NCBI RefSeq assembly: GCF_007751715.1
Contig: NZ_CP036292.1
Span: 3,782,001-3,846,000, forward strand
Origin: Rosistilla oblonga
GTDB lineage: Bacteria; Planctomycetota; Planctomycetia; Pirellulales; Pirellulaceae
Direction: 5' to 3'
Length of the DNA stretch: 64,000 bases
Of the stretch, positions 21,781 to 30,233 are shown piece by piece. Under the pieces are notes generated by a model. It was not told the origin of the DNA, searched no databases, and saw nothing but the letters and a program-made list of their open reading frames with translations. Numbering within the stretch: the stretch's first letter is position 1; every line of letters begins with the position of its first letter. A program made the position numbers and the translations under genes.

Positions 21781-24090
21781 CTACCGCTTGCGACCCGGAA
21801 ACATCGTCAGCAGGGCGGGCAGAAAGATCAGGTCGGCGAACAGGGCGGACGTGATCGTCAGAATACCCATGATCGCAAAGATCTGATGATCGCGGGTGTC
21901 GCTCGACAGCGCGGTCACGAACCCCGCGACTAACACGATCGTCGTGATGATCAACGCGGTGCCGACGGCGACAAACGAGCGGCGAATCGCTTCGGCTTTG
22001 TCATCCGTCTTCTTGCGTTCCTCGTTGTACCGCGTCAGGAAATGGATCGTGTCGTCGACAGCGATCCCCAAACAAACGGTAAACGCGCACACGCTAACTA
22101 TCTCGAGCGATTGACCGGCGAAGACCAACAGCGTTCCGGTCGCAGCCAACGGAAAGACATTGGGAACAATCGAAATCAGCCCGATCCGCAGTGAGCGATA
22201 GACGATCGAAAGCACTATAAAAATGATCAGGATCGCGGTGCCGAGACTGAGCGCCAGATCGACGACGATCTGATACAGGTTACGCCAACGCCAGACGGCA
22301 TCGCCGGCCAACTGGACAGTAAAACCGGGATGCTCCTGAGCGATCGTTTCCAGCCGTTGCTCCACCCGTTCGAAGACCGGTCCGTATTTGGCGATCCCCA
22401 GATCCTGGACGCGGAACATCGCCATCGCGGTGCCATGTTCGGGCGTGAAGAAGGCTCGCTTCAGTTGCGGCGGCAGCAGCTCAATCAAGCTGGCACGGTC
22501 GGCCGCATCTCCTTCGCCCGGCATCGCCGCGACCAAGGTAGCGATCGAGATCGGGAAACCGATCAGCGGTTCGGCCTGTAACGCTGCATCGACTTCCTGC
22601 ATGACTTGAAGCACTTCGGGCGAGTCGGACTCGACATCCTCGGTCCACTCCACCTCAACCTTCGCGGTTTCCAAACCGCCAAAATCGTGATCCATCGTCT
22701 GCAATGCTTCCAGCTCTTCACCGGTGCTTGGCAGCGCGCTGTTTCGACGTTCATCGGGTCGCAGCAGACTGCTGATCCCAACCATCACCGCCAGCCCCAA
22801 CATCCCGCCGATCGCAAACCGGCGATGGTTGCGGATCACAGAGTCGACGATCCATTGGGCGCGGCCAAAATTGCGGTCGACCCAACCGCGGCTGTGCCCC
22901 GATTGAACGCGCAGCCCCAGTGGAGTCATACACAACAAAGGGATCACCGTGACGACGGCGATGAAGGTGACGACAACTCCCAACACGCAGCACCATCCAA
23001 ATTCCTGGACGACGCGGTGATGGGCGAGACTCAATGAACCAAATCCGATCGCAGTCGTCAGCGAGGTCAATCCGCAGGCCAGTCCCACTTCGGAGAGCGC
23101 CTGCCGAGTCGCCGCGCGCGGCGGCATCCCCGCGGCGCGATTCGCGCGGATCTGCACCATCATATGGACGCCATCGGTGAACCCGACAAGGCTGATCAAG
23201 ATCGGCAGCACGACATGATTGAACGGATTGTCTTGCAGGTCGAAGTAGTTCAGCAGGCCAAGCGTCCAGTAGACTCCCAGCCCCGGCGCCAGCGCGACGA
23301 TCAGCACCGCGATCACCCCGCGAAACAGGATGACCGCCATGACCATCGTGAACACATTGGCGATGATTTGATACGTTCGCTCGTCGGATCGATTGCGTTT
23401 CCGCAGCGACAGCTCCAACGGAACTCGCCCCGTCAATTGAAACGACAGGTCGCTGCCATCGATCTCGCTTGCGGCTTGTTCAGCTGCCTCGCGAATCGTC
23501 GTCGTGCAGTCCTCATCGTTGCGAACAAACAACCAATCGATGTTCACATTGACCAACGTCGACTTGCCGTCGCCCGAAAGCAAGAACCCACCGATCATCG
23601 GATTGCTGAGGGCCTTCGACTTGGCGGCGTCGAATCGAGATTCCGAAGCTGTCGCTTTTGGGAACACCGGTTCGCGCAGACCAAAGATGTTCAGCGGCGG
23701 AGCGCGGTCCATCCAGTGAACGCTATCGACCTGAGGCAAGGATTCGAGCCGCGATACGACATGCCGCAGCGCCGCTGCCGATGCTGGCGTGAAGAGGTCT
23801 TCGGAATGGACCAGCAGCACGAGATCAAAACCGGCTAACTGGGCAGCGCGAATGTTGGGTGTTGCCCGCCGTTTGCGGCTGTGCGATTCGGACGTGGGCG
23901 AATGATCGACCGCCGCCTCTTCACTGGCGGGCACCAATAGTGTTGGATCGATATAGCCCAGAGTAGCCACCGTCGTGATCATCACGATCACGACAGCAAC
24001 AAGCCACGCATGGTCGACTAAGCGACCAAAGCCGTTGCGTGGGGCGTCAGCGAACGCGTCGTCGTTCGATTCTGCGTTGGAGTGTGGCAT
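21781..24090 (-). CDS. MMPL/RND-superfamily exporter
   Basis: This 769-residue protein has the duplicated layout of MMPL/SSD-type exporters: one N-terminal membrane helix, a large periplasmic loop, five to six helices (about 250-400), then a second copy of the pattern. Motifs include DGVHMMVQIR in the first half and VDDTIHFLTRYNEERKK in the second, typical of proton-relay regions. The substrate is unknown; lipids or hydrophobic compounds are the usual suggestion for the family. A small gene ends 29 bp upstream on the same strand, suggesting co-transcription. Confidence 0.9.
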   Translation of the reverse strand: MPHSNAESNDDAFADAPRNGFGRLVDHAWLVAVVIVMITTVATLGYIDPTLLVPASEEAAVDHSPTSESHSRKRRATPNIRAAQLAGFDLVLLVHSEDLFTPASAAALRHVVSRLESLPQVDSVHWMDRAPPLNIFGLREPVFPKATASESRFDAAKSKALSNPMIGGFLLSGDGKSTLVNVNIDWLFVRNDEDCTTTIREAAEQAASEIDGSDLSFQLTGRVPLELSLRKRNRSDERTYQIIANVFTMVMAVILFRGVIAVLIVALAPGLGVYWTLGLLNYFDLQDNPFNHVVLPILISLVGFTDGVHMMVQIRANRAAGMPPRAATRQALSEVGLACGLTSLTTAIGFGSLSLAHHRVVQEFGWCCVLGVVVTFIAVVTVIPLLCMTPLGLRVQSGHSRGWVDRNFGRAQWIVDSVIRNHRRFAIGGMLGLAVMVGISSLLRPDERRNSALPSTGEELEALQTMDHDFGGLETAKVEVEWTEDVESDSPEVLQVMQEVDAALQAEPLIGFPISIATLVAAMPGEGDAADRASLIELLPPQLKRAFFTPEHGTAMAMFRVQDLGIAKYGPVFERVEQRLETIAQEHPGFTVQLAGDAVWRWRNLYQIVVDLALSLGTAILIIFIVLSIVYRSLRIGLISIVPNVFPLAATGTLLVFAGQSLEIVSVCAFTVCLGIAVDDTIHFLTRYNEERKKTDDKAEAIRRSFVAVGTALIITTIVLVAGFVTALSSDTRDHQIFAIMGILTITSALFADLIFLPALLTMFPGRKR

Positions 24091-24119
24091 ACGGCGGTCA
24101 GTTTACGATCGCCAGTGAA

Positions 24120-24320
24120 TCAGCTGTCCACGGCGTCGATCGGGTCTTCGTTGGAGGCATCGTCATCAGCGACCGACGCTTCATCGTCTTCAGGTTCAGT
24201 GTCGTAGACCACCGGAGGAGCATCCTTGGCGGCGATTCGGCGAGCCCGTTTGGCCTCGGCCTTCATCTTTTTGTCCATTTCACGTTGACGCTTGGCGAAG
24301 GTGTTTTGATTTTTGGCGAT
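24120..24320 (-). CDS. Small charged protein with probable ATC start
   Basis: A 66-residue frame reads, after its first codon, AKNQNTFAKRQREMDKKM and continues through a Lys/Arg-rich helix to an acidic tail (about residues 40-66, rich in D and E). Small proteins with this TFxKRxREMxKK pattern are familiar from many bacteria and lack an assigned function. The reading frame has no ATG, GTG or TTG at the expected place: the codon that matches the family start is ATC at 24320-24318, and GGGAG lies 7 bases before it. The first in-frame ATG would remove 14 conserved residues. The gene was missed by ordinary start-codon rules. It lies 29 bp upstream of the MMPL gene. Confidence 0.72.
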   Translation of the reverse strand: MAKNQNTFAKRQREMDKKMKAEAKRARRIAAKDAPPVVYDTEPEDDEASVADDDASNEDPIDAVDS

Positions 24321-24563
24321 GCTCGATCTCCCGTTATATGGCCCGCGTCACATGTGTTGGCAAAGACGCCAACGATCGCATGTGCTCTCTTCTCCCGAGG
24401 CCCATCGTCTCCGACGGTCCCGAGTTGTCGCAGGCCCTCGTTGGCGTGAGTATATACCCGCGACAACCGTTCCCGTAACCGGGCTCTGTTCCGGAGCCGC
24501 CCGAAGCTTCGCTATCAAACTTCCGGCGGCGGTTCGAAACCAAATCGAGCAACACCGCATCAA

Positions 24564-26024
24564 CTACCAAGCGTCGGTGCGGAACGGAGAGGCGGGAATC
24601 CCTTCTTTGTTATAAAGGTTCGCCCCTTCTGGGTTCATCGAATAGGCGTAGCGGACGGCGACCGGTTCTGCGACCTCTGCCGACTTTACGACCACCGTAT
24701 CGCCATCGATCGTCGCATCAGCCCAGTGCCATTTCTTATCGGCGCCAGCAATTGCGAAACGCGCCAACTTGCCCTGCTTAACCTCTTCGGTCGCAGCGAG
24801 CCCTTCCTTTTTACCGACGATCAAACCACCGCCGACGTAATCGAAGCTCAAGCGAATCGAATCCCCTTCGATTTTCTGGTTCTTGAACAACGGGCCCGCC
24901 GGTACGATCTGCTGCTTGTCGTAGGTTTGGTGCAGCGCCCACTGAGCCAGCCGATCGCCGACGTCCTGCTTGTTCTTCGGGTGAATATCGTTTGCTTCAC
25001 CGATGTCGGTGATGACAGCCATTCCAGTGTGGTCGATGTCGAGCGCCTTGGTTTGCGCTTCGCGCAGCTTTGCCCAACCGTCGCCTCCCGCAGGATCGTC
25101 GGTCGGTTGCTTGAAATCAGCCAATTGGACCCAGTAGAACCCGAGGTTTGGGTTAAACAGTTCACGCCAGCTGGAAACCAGTGCTCGCGTCTTATGGTAA
25201 TACGATTCGCCTTCGGCTCCGTTGGATTCACCTTGGTACCAAATCGCACCACGCATCGAAAACGGAACCAACGGATGGACCATCGCGTTGTAGATCGCCG
25301 ACGGAGAACTGGCGCCGACTTTGGTCTCTGCCGTATACGCGTCGACTTGATCGGCGATCGATTTCAGTTCGGGAACCTTGTGAAAACCTTCCGGGGAAAC
25401 CCAAGGCTCGATTCGCGTTCCGCCCCAATTAGTGCCAACCAAGCCGATCGGAACGTTCAACTCCTTTTGCAAACGGCGGCCAAAGAAGTAGCCGACCGCT
25501 GAAAAGCCACCGGCCGAACCGGGTTGGCAAACCTTCCATTCGCCAGGACAAGTCTCCTTGGCAACTGGCGACGTGGTGTGTCCGGGAACGTTGAACAAGC
25601 GAATTTGCGGGTGATCGGCTGCCGCCACCTCTTCGGAGCCGTTGGTCGCTTTACTGAGTGGCCATTCCATGTTCGATTGGCCCGAGCAGATCCAGACTTC
25701 GCCGATCAGGACATCGTTGAGTTCGATCGTGTTGCTTCCGGCAACGACAAGCTTTTGTCCCGTCGCGTTGGCCTGGAGGTTTTCAAGTTGAACCTGCCAA
25801 CGTCCATCGTCTCCCGCTTTCGTCTTTTTGGTTTGCGAACCGAGCGTCACGGTGACTTCTTCACCGGCGTCGGCCCAGCCCCAGACGGGAGCTGGCAGTT
25901 CGCGTTGCAGGACCATCGAATCGCTGAAGATCGAAGCAAGCTTGACCTCCGCGTGCGACGAACTTGCAACCAATGCAAGCGACATCGCGATGGATAGGCT
26001 GAATATCTGGCGACGGTGGAACAT
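24564..26024 (-). CDS. Sialate O-acetylesterase family protein
   Basis: This 486-residue secreted esterase resembles the SASA/DUF303 family that removes O-acetyl groups from sialic acids or other sugars. After a signal peptide (MFHRRQ start, cleavage near SSSHA-EV), a beta-rich N-terminal domain is followed by the SGDH-like block ICSGQSNMEWPL with the likely nucleophile serine, then GTNWGGTRIEPW and YQGESN. I start at ATG 26024 because it gives a proper signal peptide; the open frame extends 70 codons further without sense. It is divergent from the DUF1080-dehydrogenase gene. Confidence 0.9.
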   Translation of the reverse strand: MFHRRQIFSLSIAMSLALVASSSHAEVKLASIFSDSMVLQRELPAPVWGWADAGEEVTVTLGSQTKKTKAGDDGRWQVQLENLQANATGQKLVVAGSNTIELNDVLIGEVWICSGQSNMEWPLSKATNGSEEVAAADHPQIRLFNVPGHTTSPVAKETCPGEWKVCQPGSAGGFSAVGYFFGRRLQKELNVPIGLVGTNWGGTRIEPWVSPEGFHKVPELKSIADQVDAYTAETKVGASSPSAIYNAMVHPLVPFSMRGAIWYQGESNGAEGESYYHKTRALVSSWRELFNPNLGFYWVQLADFKQPTDDPAGGDGWAKLREAQTKALDIDHTGMAVITDIGEANDIHPKNKQDVGDRLAQWALHQTYDKQQIVPAGPLFKNQKIEGDSIRLSFDYVGGGLIVGKKEGLAATEEVKQGKLARFAIAGADKKWHWADATIDGDTVVVKSAEVAEPVAVRYAYSMNPEGANLYNKEGIPASPFRTDAW

Positions 26025-26372
26025 GGCGTTACCTGTAGTGTTTGGTGGGATAAATAAGCGGAGGCGGTCGAGGAAAAGGTCCCCCAAACCATTCAGACCT
26101 CTCGGGGGGCGAGAAGCCGGCCGGTCGATAATATAGTCATTGTGCCGATGCCTGGCGACAGTTCGGGTGAAGAAGAGTTGCAGGATCGTGACGACTCGCC
26201 GAAACGTTTCGGATAGGCCACGCCGGGGCTGCAAGAAGTGCGGAAACCTTTGGTTTTCGCCGGTAGCTTCTCACGCAGCGATCCTCCATAATCTCTAGGT
26301 GCCGCTGGACTACCAGACGGCTGACCTCATACTATCCGGTCTCCCGTTTCACCCTCGTATTCACCAACCTCG
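26025..26372. other. Intergenic region between divergent carbohydrate genes
   Basis: These 348 bp separate the esterase and the DUF1080-dehydrogenase gene and should contain both promoters. No gene, strong hairpin or consensus promoter was recognised. Confidence 0.5.
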
Positions 26373-28304
26373 ATGAAAAAGCCCATGAATGTGACGACCG
26401 CTCGCTTAATGTTGGCATCCCTGACGGTGCTGTCTCTATTGTCCGGCAGGACCCAAGCCGAAGTGCCGCTGAACAAACTGACCGAATCGGAAAGCCGCAG
26501 CGGCTGGGAATTGTTGTTCGACGGCAAATCGTTTGACGGCTGGCGGAACTACAAAAAAGAAGGCGTTTCCGACGGTTGGAAAGTTGTCGACGGGGCGATG
26601 GTCCGCGAGGGCAAAGGTGCTGGCGATATCATTACCGACAAGAAATACAAAGCGTTCGAGCTGTTGCTGGAATACAACATCAGCCCCGCCGGAAACAGCG
26701 GTGTGATGTTCCACGTGACCGAAGAGAACGACCGCCCGTGGCAGAGCGGTCCCGAGATCCAAGTTCAAGACAACGTCGAAGGGCATGATCCGCAAAAGGC
26801 TGGTTGGTTGTATCAACTGTACAAACCGCAACCGCCAAGCTGGGCAGCCGATCAAAGTGAAAAGATCGACGCGACACGTCCCGCCGGTCAATGGAACCAG
26901 TTGTACGTGCGAATCGCCGGCGACAATTGTGAAGTCGTGATGAACGGCGTCCGCTATTACACCTTCAAACTCGGCAGCGCCGATTGGGACAAACGCGTCG
27001 CGGCCAGCAAGTTCGCGGCTTACGACACGTTTGGCAATGCTGGCAGCGGACACATCTGCTTGCAGGACCACAACGACCTGGTCTCCTATCGCAATGTCAA
27101 GATCCGCGAACTCGGCGAAGACGGCTCAGTTCCTCAACCTATCGACGGCAAGTTGGAACTGACATCCAAGCTGGCATTCCCCGAACTGAAGTGGGAAGAC
27201 TGGCAAGCTGTCGACGAAGCGGGCAACCTGCGTCCGATGCGAATCGTCGAACTGGCCGACGCTGGTGATGGAAGCGGCCGATTGTTCGCAGTCTCCCAAC
27301 AAGGCGGCATCTGGATTTTTGAAAACCGCGAGGACGTTAAAGAAGCGAAATTATTCTACGACCTCCGTGGCAAGGTTAAGGATTGGAAGAGCCGCGGAGC
27401 AAACGAAGAAGGACTGTTGGGACTTGCCCCGCACCCCGACTTCAAGAACAACGGCCACGTCTACATCTATTACACCCACCCGACCGAAAAGAAGTCGGTG
27501 ATCTCGCGGATTACCGTTTCGGAAGATGAGCCCAACCGAGCCGCTGCGGACTCGGAAACTGTGATCATGGAGATCGACCAGCCGTTCCAAAACCACAACG
27601 GTGGCAGCATGGAATTTGGCCCGGACGGTTATCTCTACATCGGCCTGGGCGATGGCGGTTACCGCAACGATCCACACGCTGCCGGGCAGGACCTCAGCAA
27701 AATCCTAGGCAAGATCTTGCGGATCGACGTCGACAAGGCCGATGGCGATCGCAAGTATGGCATCCCCGCCGACAACCCGTTTGTGGAACACAAGGGAGCA
27801 CTCGGTGAGATCTACGCTTACGGCCTGCGGAACCCTTGGCGGATCGCTTTCGATTCGAAGACCGGCGACCTGTGGTGCGGCGACGTCGGCCAGGAGTTGT
27901 GGGAAGAAGTCGACCTGATCACCAAGGGTGGCAACTACGGCTGGAGCATGCGTGAAGGCTCTTATCCGTTTGGCAACACCGCTGTCGAATCGCCCAATCC
28001 ACCGATCGGTCCGGTTTGGGAATACGACCACCGCATCGGTCGTTCGATCACCGGCGGCCGCGTCTATCGCAGCGACCGGTTGCCCGAACTGGAAGGGAAA
28101 TATTTGTACGCCGACTATGTCACCGGTTGTGTCTGGGCGTTGGATTACGACCAAGAAGCGGGCCGCGTTCGCAAGAACCTGCAGATCTTCGGCGGCGATG
28201 TTCCGGTACTGGCCTTTGGTGAAGATGCAAACGGCGAAGTCTACTACCTGACCCAAAGCGCTCGCGGCGAATGCATCTACCGATTTGAATCCGCCGAGAA
28301 ATAG
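26373..28304 (+). CDS. DUF1080 - glucose/sorbosone dehydrogenase fusion, secreted
   Basis: This 643-residue protein joins two domains after a signal peptide (cleavage near RTQAE). Residues about 40-250 are a DUF1080 (3-keto-disaccharide hydrolase, jelly-roll) domain with GWELLFDGKSFDGWRN and NSGVMFHV. Residues about 265-640 are a six-bladed propeller of the soluble quinoprotein glucose/sorbosone dehydrogenase type, with EEGLLGLAPHPDF, QNHNGGSMEFGPDGYLYIGLGDGG and GLRNPWRIAFD. The pairing suggests sequential action on oxidised sugars in the periplasm, which is inference. No c-type haem motif is present. The terminator lies at 28364-28403. Confidence 0.92.
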   Translation: MKKPMNVTTARLMLASLTVLSLLSGRTQAEVPLNKLTESESRSGWELLFDGKSFDGWRNYKKEGVSDGWKVVDGAMVREGKGAGDIITDKKYKAFELLLEYNISPAGNSGVMFHVTEENDRPWQSGPEIQVQDNVEGHDPQKAGWLYQLYKPQPPSWAADQSEKIDATRPAGQWNQLYVRIAGDNCEVVMNGVRYYTFKLGSADWDKRVAASKFAAYDTFGNAGSGHICLQDHNDLVSYRNVKIRELGEDGSVPQPIDGKLELTSKLAFPELKWEDWQAVDEAGNLRPMRIVELADAGDGSGRLFAVSQQGGIWIFENREDVKEAKLFYDLRGKVKDWKSRGANEEGLLGLAPHPDFKNNGHVYIYYTHPTEKKSVISRITVSEDEPNRAAADSETVIMEIDQPFQNHNGGSMEFGPDGYLYIGLGDGGYRNDPHAAGQDLSKILGKILRIDVDKADGDRKYGIPADNPFVEHKGALGEIYAYGLRNPWRIAFDSKTGDLWCGDVGQELWEEVDLITKGGNYGWSMREGSYPFGNTAVESPNPPIGPVWEYDHRIGRSITGGRVYRSDRLPELEGKYLYADYVTGCVWALDYDQEAGRVRKNLQIFGGDVPVLAFGEDANGEVYYLTQSARGECIYRFESAEK

Positions 28305-28363
28305 GCAGCATCCAGTTCAGTCGCTTTGCGGCGCTGAATCTTAATCCGATGAGAAATTCGACT

Positions 28364-28403
28364 GAGCCATTGCCCCATTACTGCGGCGATGGCTCTTTTG
28401 TTT
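28364..28403 (+). terminator. Intrinsic terminator after the DUF1080 fusion gene
   Basis: An 11-bp stem with one G-T pair (28364-28374 and 28385-28395) and a 10-base loop is followed by TTTTGTTT. It lies about 60 bp after the stop. Confidence 0.75.
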
Positions 28404-28468
28404 GCGTACCCTAACTCACCCGATCCATTCAGATCGATACGGCTTGTGATCGAAGCGATGAGAACGCG

Positions 28469-29314
28469 TCAGTTACACTCCACGGGAACCATCACCATCC
28501 AACCGAGCCCAAATTTGTCGGTCACCATCCCGTAACATGGAGACCAAAATGTCTGGGTTAACGGCATATCGACCTTCCCCAATTCGGCGAGGGCGTTAAA
28601 CGCCAATTCGCAAGCCGCCGCGGTGGGCAGCGAAAGCGAGAGTCGCATCCCATCGAACTTCGACTCTTCGCCACAGCCATCGGACGCCATCAAGTTCATC
28701 TTCCCAACGCGGAACGACGCGTGCATGATCTTGTTCTCAAACCCCGCTGGCAACATCCCCTCCGGGACCGCATCGGGACTCTCACTGAACCGCATCTTCA
28801 TCCCGATCTCGGCACCGATCGCCGACTGGTAGAACTCGAGTGCCTCTTCGCAGCGGCCTCCGAAAAACAGATAGGGTTGAACCACAGCCTGTTGCAACGC
28901 CATCGCGTGCGTCAGAGCAGACTCTTGTTCCGCAATCGCCCCCTCGGGATCGTTTTCGGCAAAGTCGGCCATCTCATACAACGGCCGGATATCGATGTCC
29001 GATTCATCGATCATCGGGTTCGGACAACGTTTCACCCAATCGATCGCTTCCTGCATCGATGCGACCTCCCACAACCAATAGCCCGCGATCAATTCTTTGG
29101 TCTCCGCAAATGGACCATCGGTTACCGTCCGATCCTTCCCGTTGAAATGGACACGGACCGCATCGGAACTAGGCCGCAACCCATCGCCGGCTTTCATCAC
29201 TCCCGCGTTCACCAATTGCTCGTTGAACTTCCCCATCGCGGTCAGCAATTCCTGACTCGGCAGGATCCCCGCTTCGGAACTTTCCGTGGCTTTGACAAGA
29301 ACCATAACCTTCAT
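28469..29314 (-). CDS. YCII-related (DGPF) - VOC/PhnB-like fusion protein
   Basis: This 281-residue protein has two domains. The N-terminal about 120 residues are a YCII-related DGPF domain, with the name-giving motif in TVTDGPFAETKELIAGYW. The C-terminal about 130 residues, from about 147, are a PhnB/3-demethylubiquinone-type VOC domain with FFGGRCEEALEFYQ and FGLGWMVMVP. Both are small cytoplasmic folds; activity is unknown. A GAGGAG ribosome site lies 9 bases before the ATG. DGPF genes usually neighbour an ECF42 sigma factor gene, but none is seen here. A DUF1579 gene is upstream. Confidence 0.9.
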   Translation of the reverse strand: MKVMVLVKATESSEAGILPSQELLTAMGKFNEQLVNAGVMKAGDGLRPSSDAVRVHFNGKDRTVTDGPFAETKELIAGYWLWEVASMQEAIDWVKRCPNPMIDESDIDIRPLYEMADFAENDPEGAIAEQESALTHAMALQQAVVQPYLFFGGRCEEALEFYQSAIGAEIGMKMRFSESPDAVPEGMLPAGFENKIMHASFRVGKMNLMASDGCGEESKFDGMRLSLSLPTAAACELAFNALAELGKVDMPLTQTFWSPCYGMVTDKFGLGWMVMVPVECN

Positions 29315-29681
29315 CGATCGACTCCTCGTGTTTTACCGTTGGTGATGTGGGCACTTTCACTCATTAGTCGAGTCGCCAACGCGCCAATCGACATAAAACG
29401 CGAATTTTCTGCCGCGCTGCCACACACCCATTTCGACTCTTCGATATCCCGCCGGTTCGAGGCGAAGAAGAAGCGAGCGACGATCAATACGTTCGTATTG
29501 CCGCCGCTGTCCGACCAGCCATCCAACGTCGCAAACTCGCACCACCGATTAAGGCGAAGGTACGTCGAACCGCAACGCGGAAAGAGCCGCAGCAACAGCT
29601 ACCGCGGCGGAGCGATCTTGGAGAGCAGAGAGCCGCGCCGGCACAGATCCCAGCAGTCCTGGCCTTAACGCAATCGAGCGG
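29315..29681. other. Intergenic region, no gene supported
   Basis: These 367 bp lie between the DUF1579 stop and the DGPF-VOC start. Minus-strand frames here (for example 29357-29545) have no recognisable family, and none resembles a sigma factor fragment. Nothing else is visible. Confidence 0.5.
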
Positions 29682-30155
29682 TCAAACGCGACGATGAGGC
29701 GCATCCATGAACTTTACCCACTCTCCGGCTTCGGTCTGCAACTCGCTTGTGAAGAGCCAATTATCGGCGTCGACGATCTCGATCGTATCGCGATACTTGC
29801 AAGTTCCCGTGCCGGCAAACGTGGGCCCGATGCTTTGCAACGGCAGACGTTTTCCCGCATCGTCGAGGTCGCCTTGGTAGAGCCAAAGGTTAGACATCAT
29901 CGACCCGATGAAGCTACCGACGTAGCGGTTTTGTTTGACATCAAAACCTAGCGTCATGATAGACGACCATGGCTGGCCGTCGTCGGAGATCCCGCTGCTT
30001 TCACAAATCAACCACATGCCCTCCAGCGACCGGCAGACCATCTTCCCCTCGGTCGCCGACTTGGTTCCATCGGGCATTTCGCAATGGTGTTCGAAAGCCC
30101 AATTGCCGACCAATCGATCGAGCCAACGATGTTCTTGTTGTGGTTTGGCAAACAT
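29682..30155 (-). CDS. DUF1579 family protein
   Basis: This 157-residue protein fits DUF1579: an N-terminal HRWLDRLVGNWAFEH block, then a lipocalin-like series of beta strands (GMWLICESSG, TLGFDVKQNRYVGSFIGSM). Such proteins are cytoplasmic, of unknown function, and commonly neighbour DGPF/YCII and VOC genes, as here. It starts 78 bp downstream of the WD40 kinase stop on the same strand. Confidence 0.85.
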   Translation of the reverse strand: MFAKPQQEHRWLDRLVGNWAFEHHCEMPDGTKSATEGKMVCRSLEGMWLICESSGISDDGQPWSSIMTLGFDVKQNRYVGSFIGSMMSNLWLYQGDLDDAGKRLPLQSIGPTFAGTGTCKYRDTIEIVDADNWLFTSELQTEAGEWVKFMDAPHRRV

Positions 30156-30233
30156 AAAAGCCGTGCCTTTTTGTGATCACCCATCGACAGCCCTAAATTG
30201 CAAACGGCTGCAGACTCAAGGCGATTGCGTATT

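Noticed and set aside
24263-24466. 67-residue minus-strand frame overlapping the small ATC-start gene
   Set aside because: Different frame, no family pattern; the overlapping frame matches a known protein type.
29311-29595. 94-residue minus-strand frame between DGPF-VOC and DUF1579 genes
   Set aside because: No recognised domain, overlaps the DGPF start; does not look like a sigma factor remnant.
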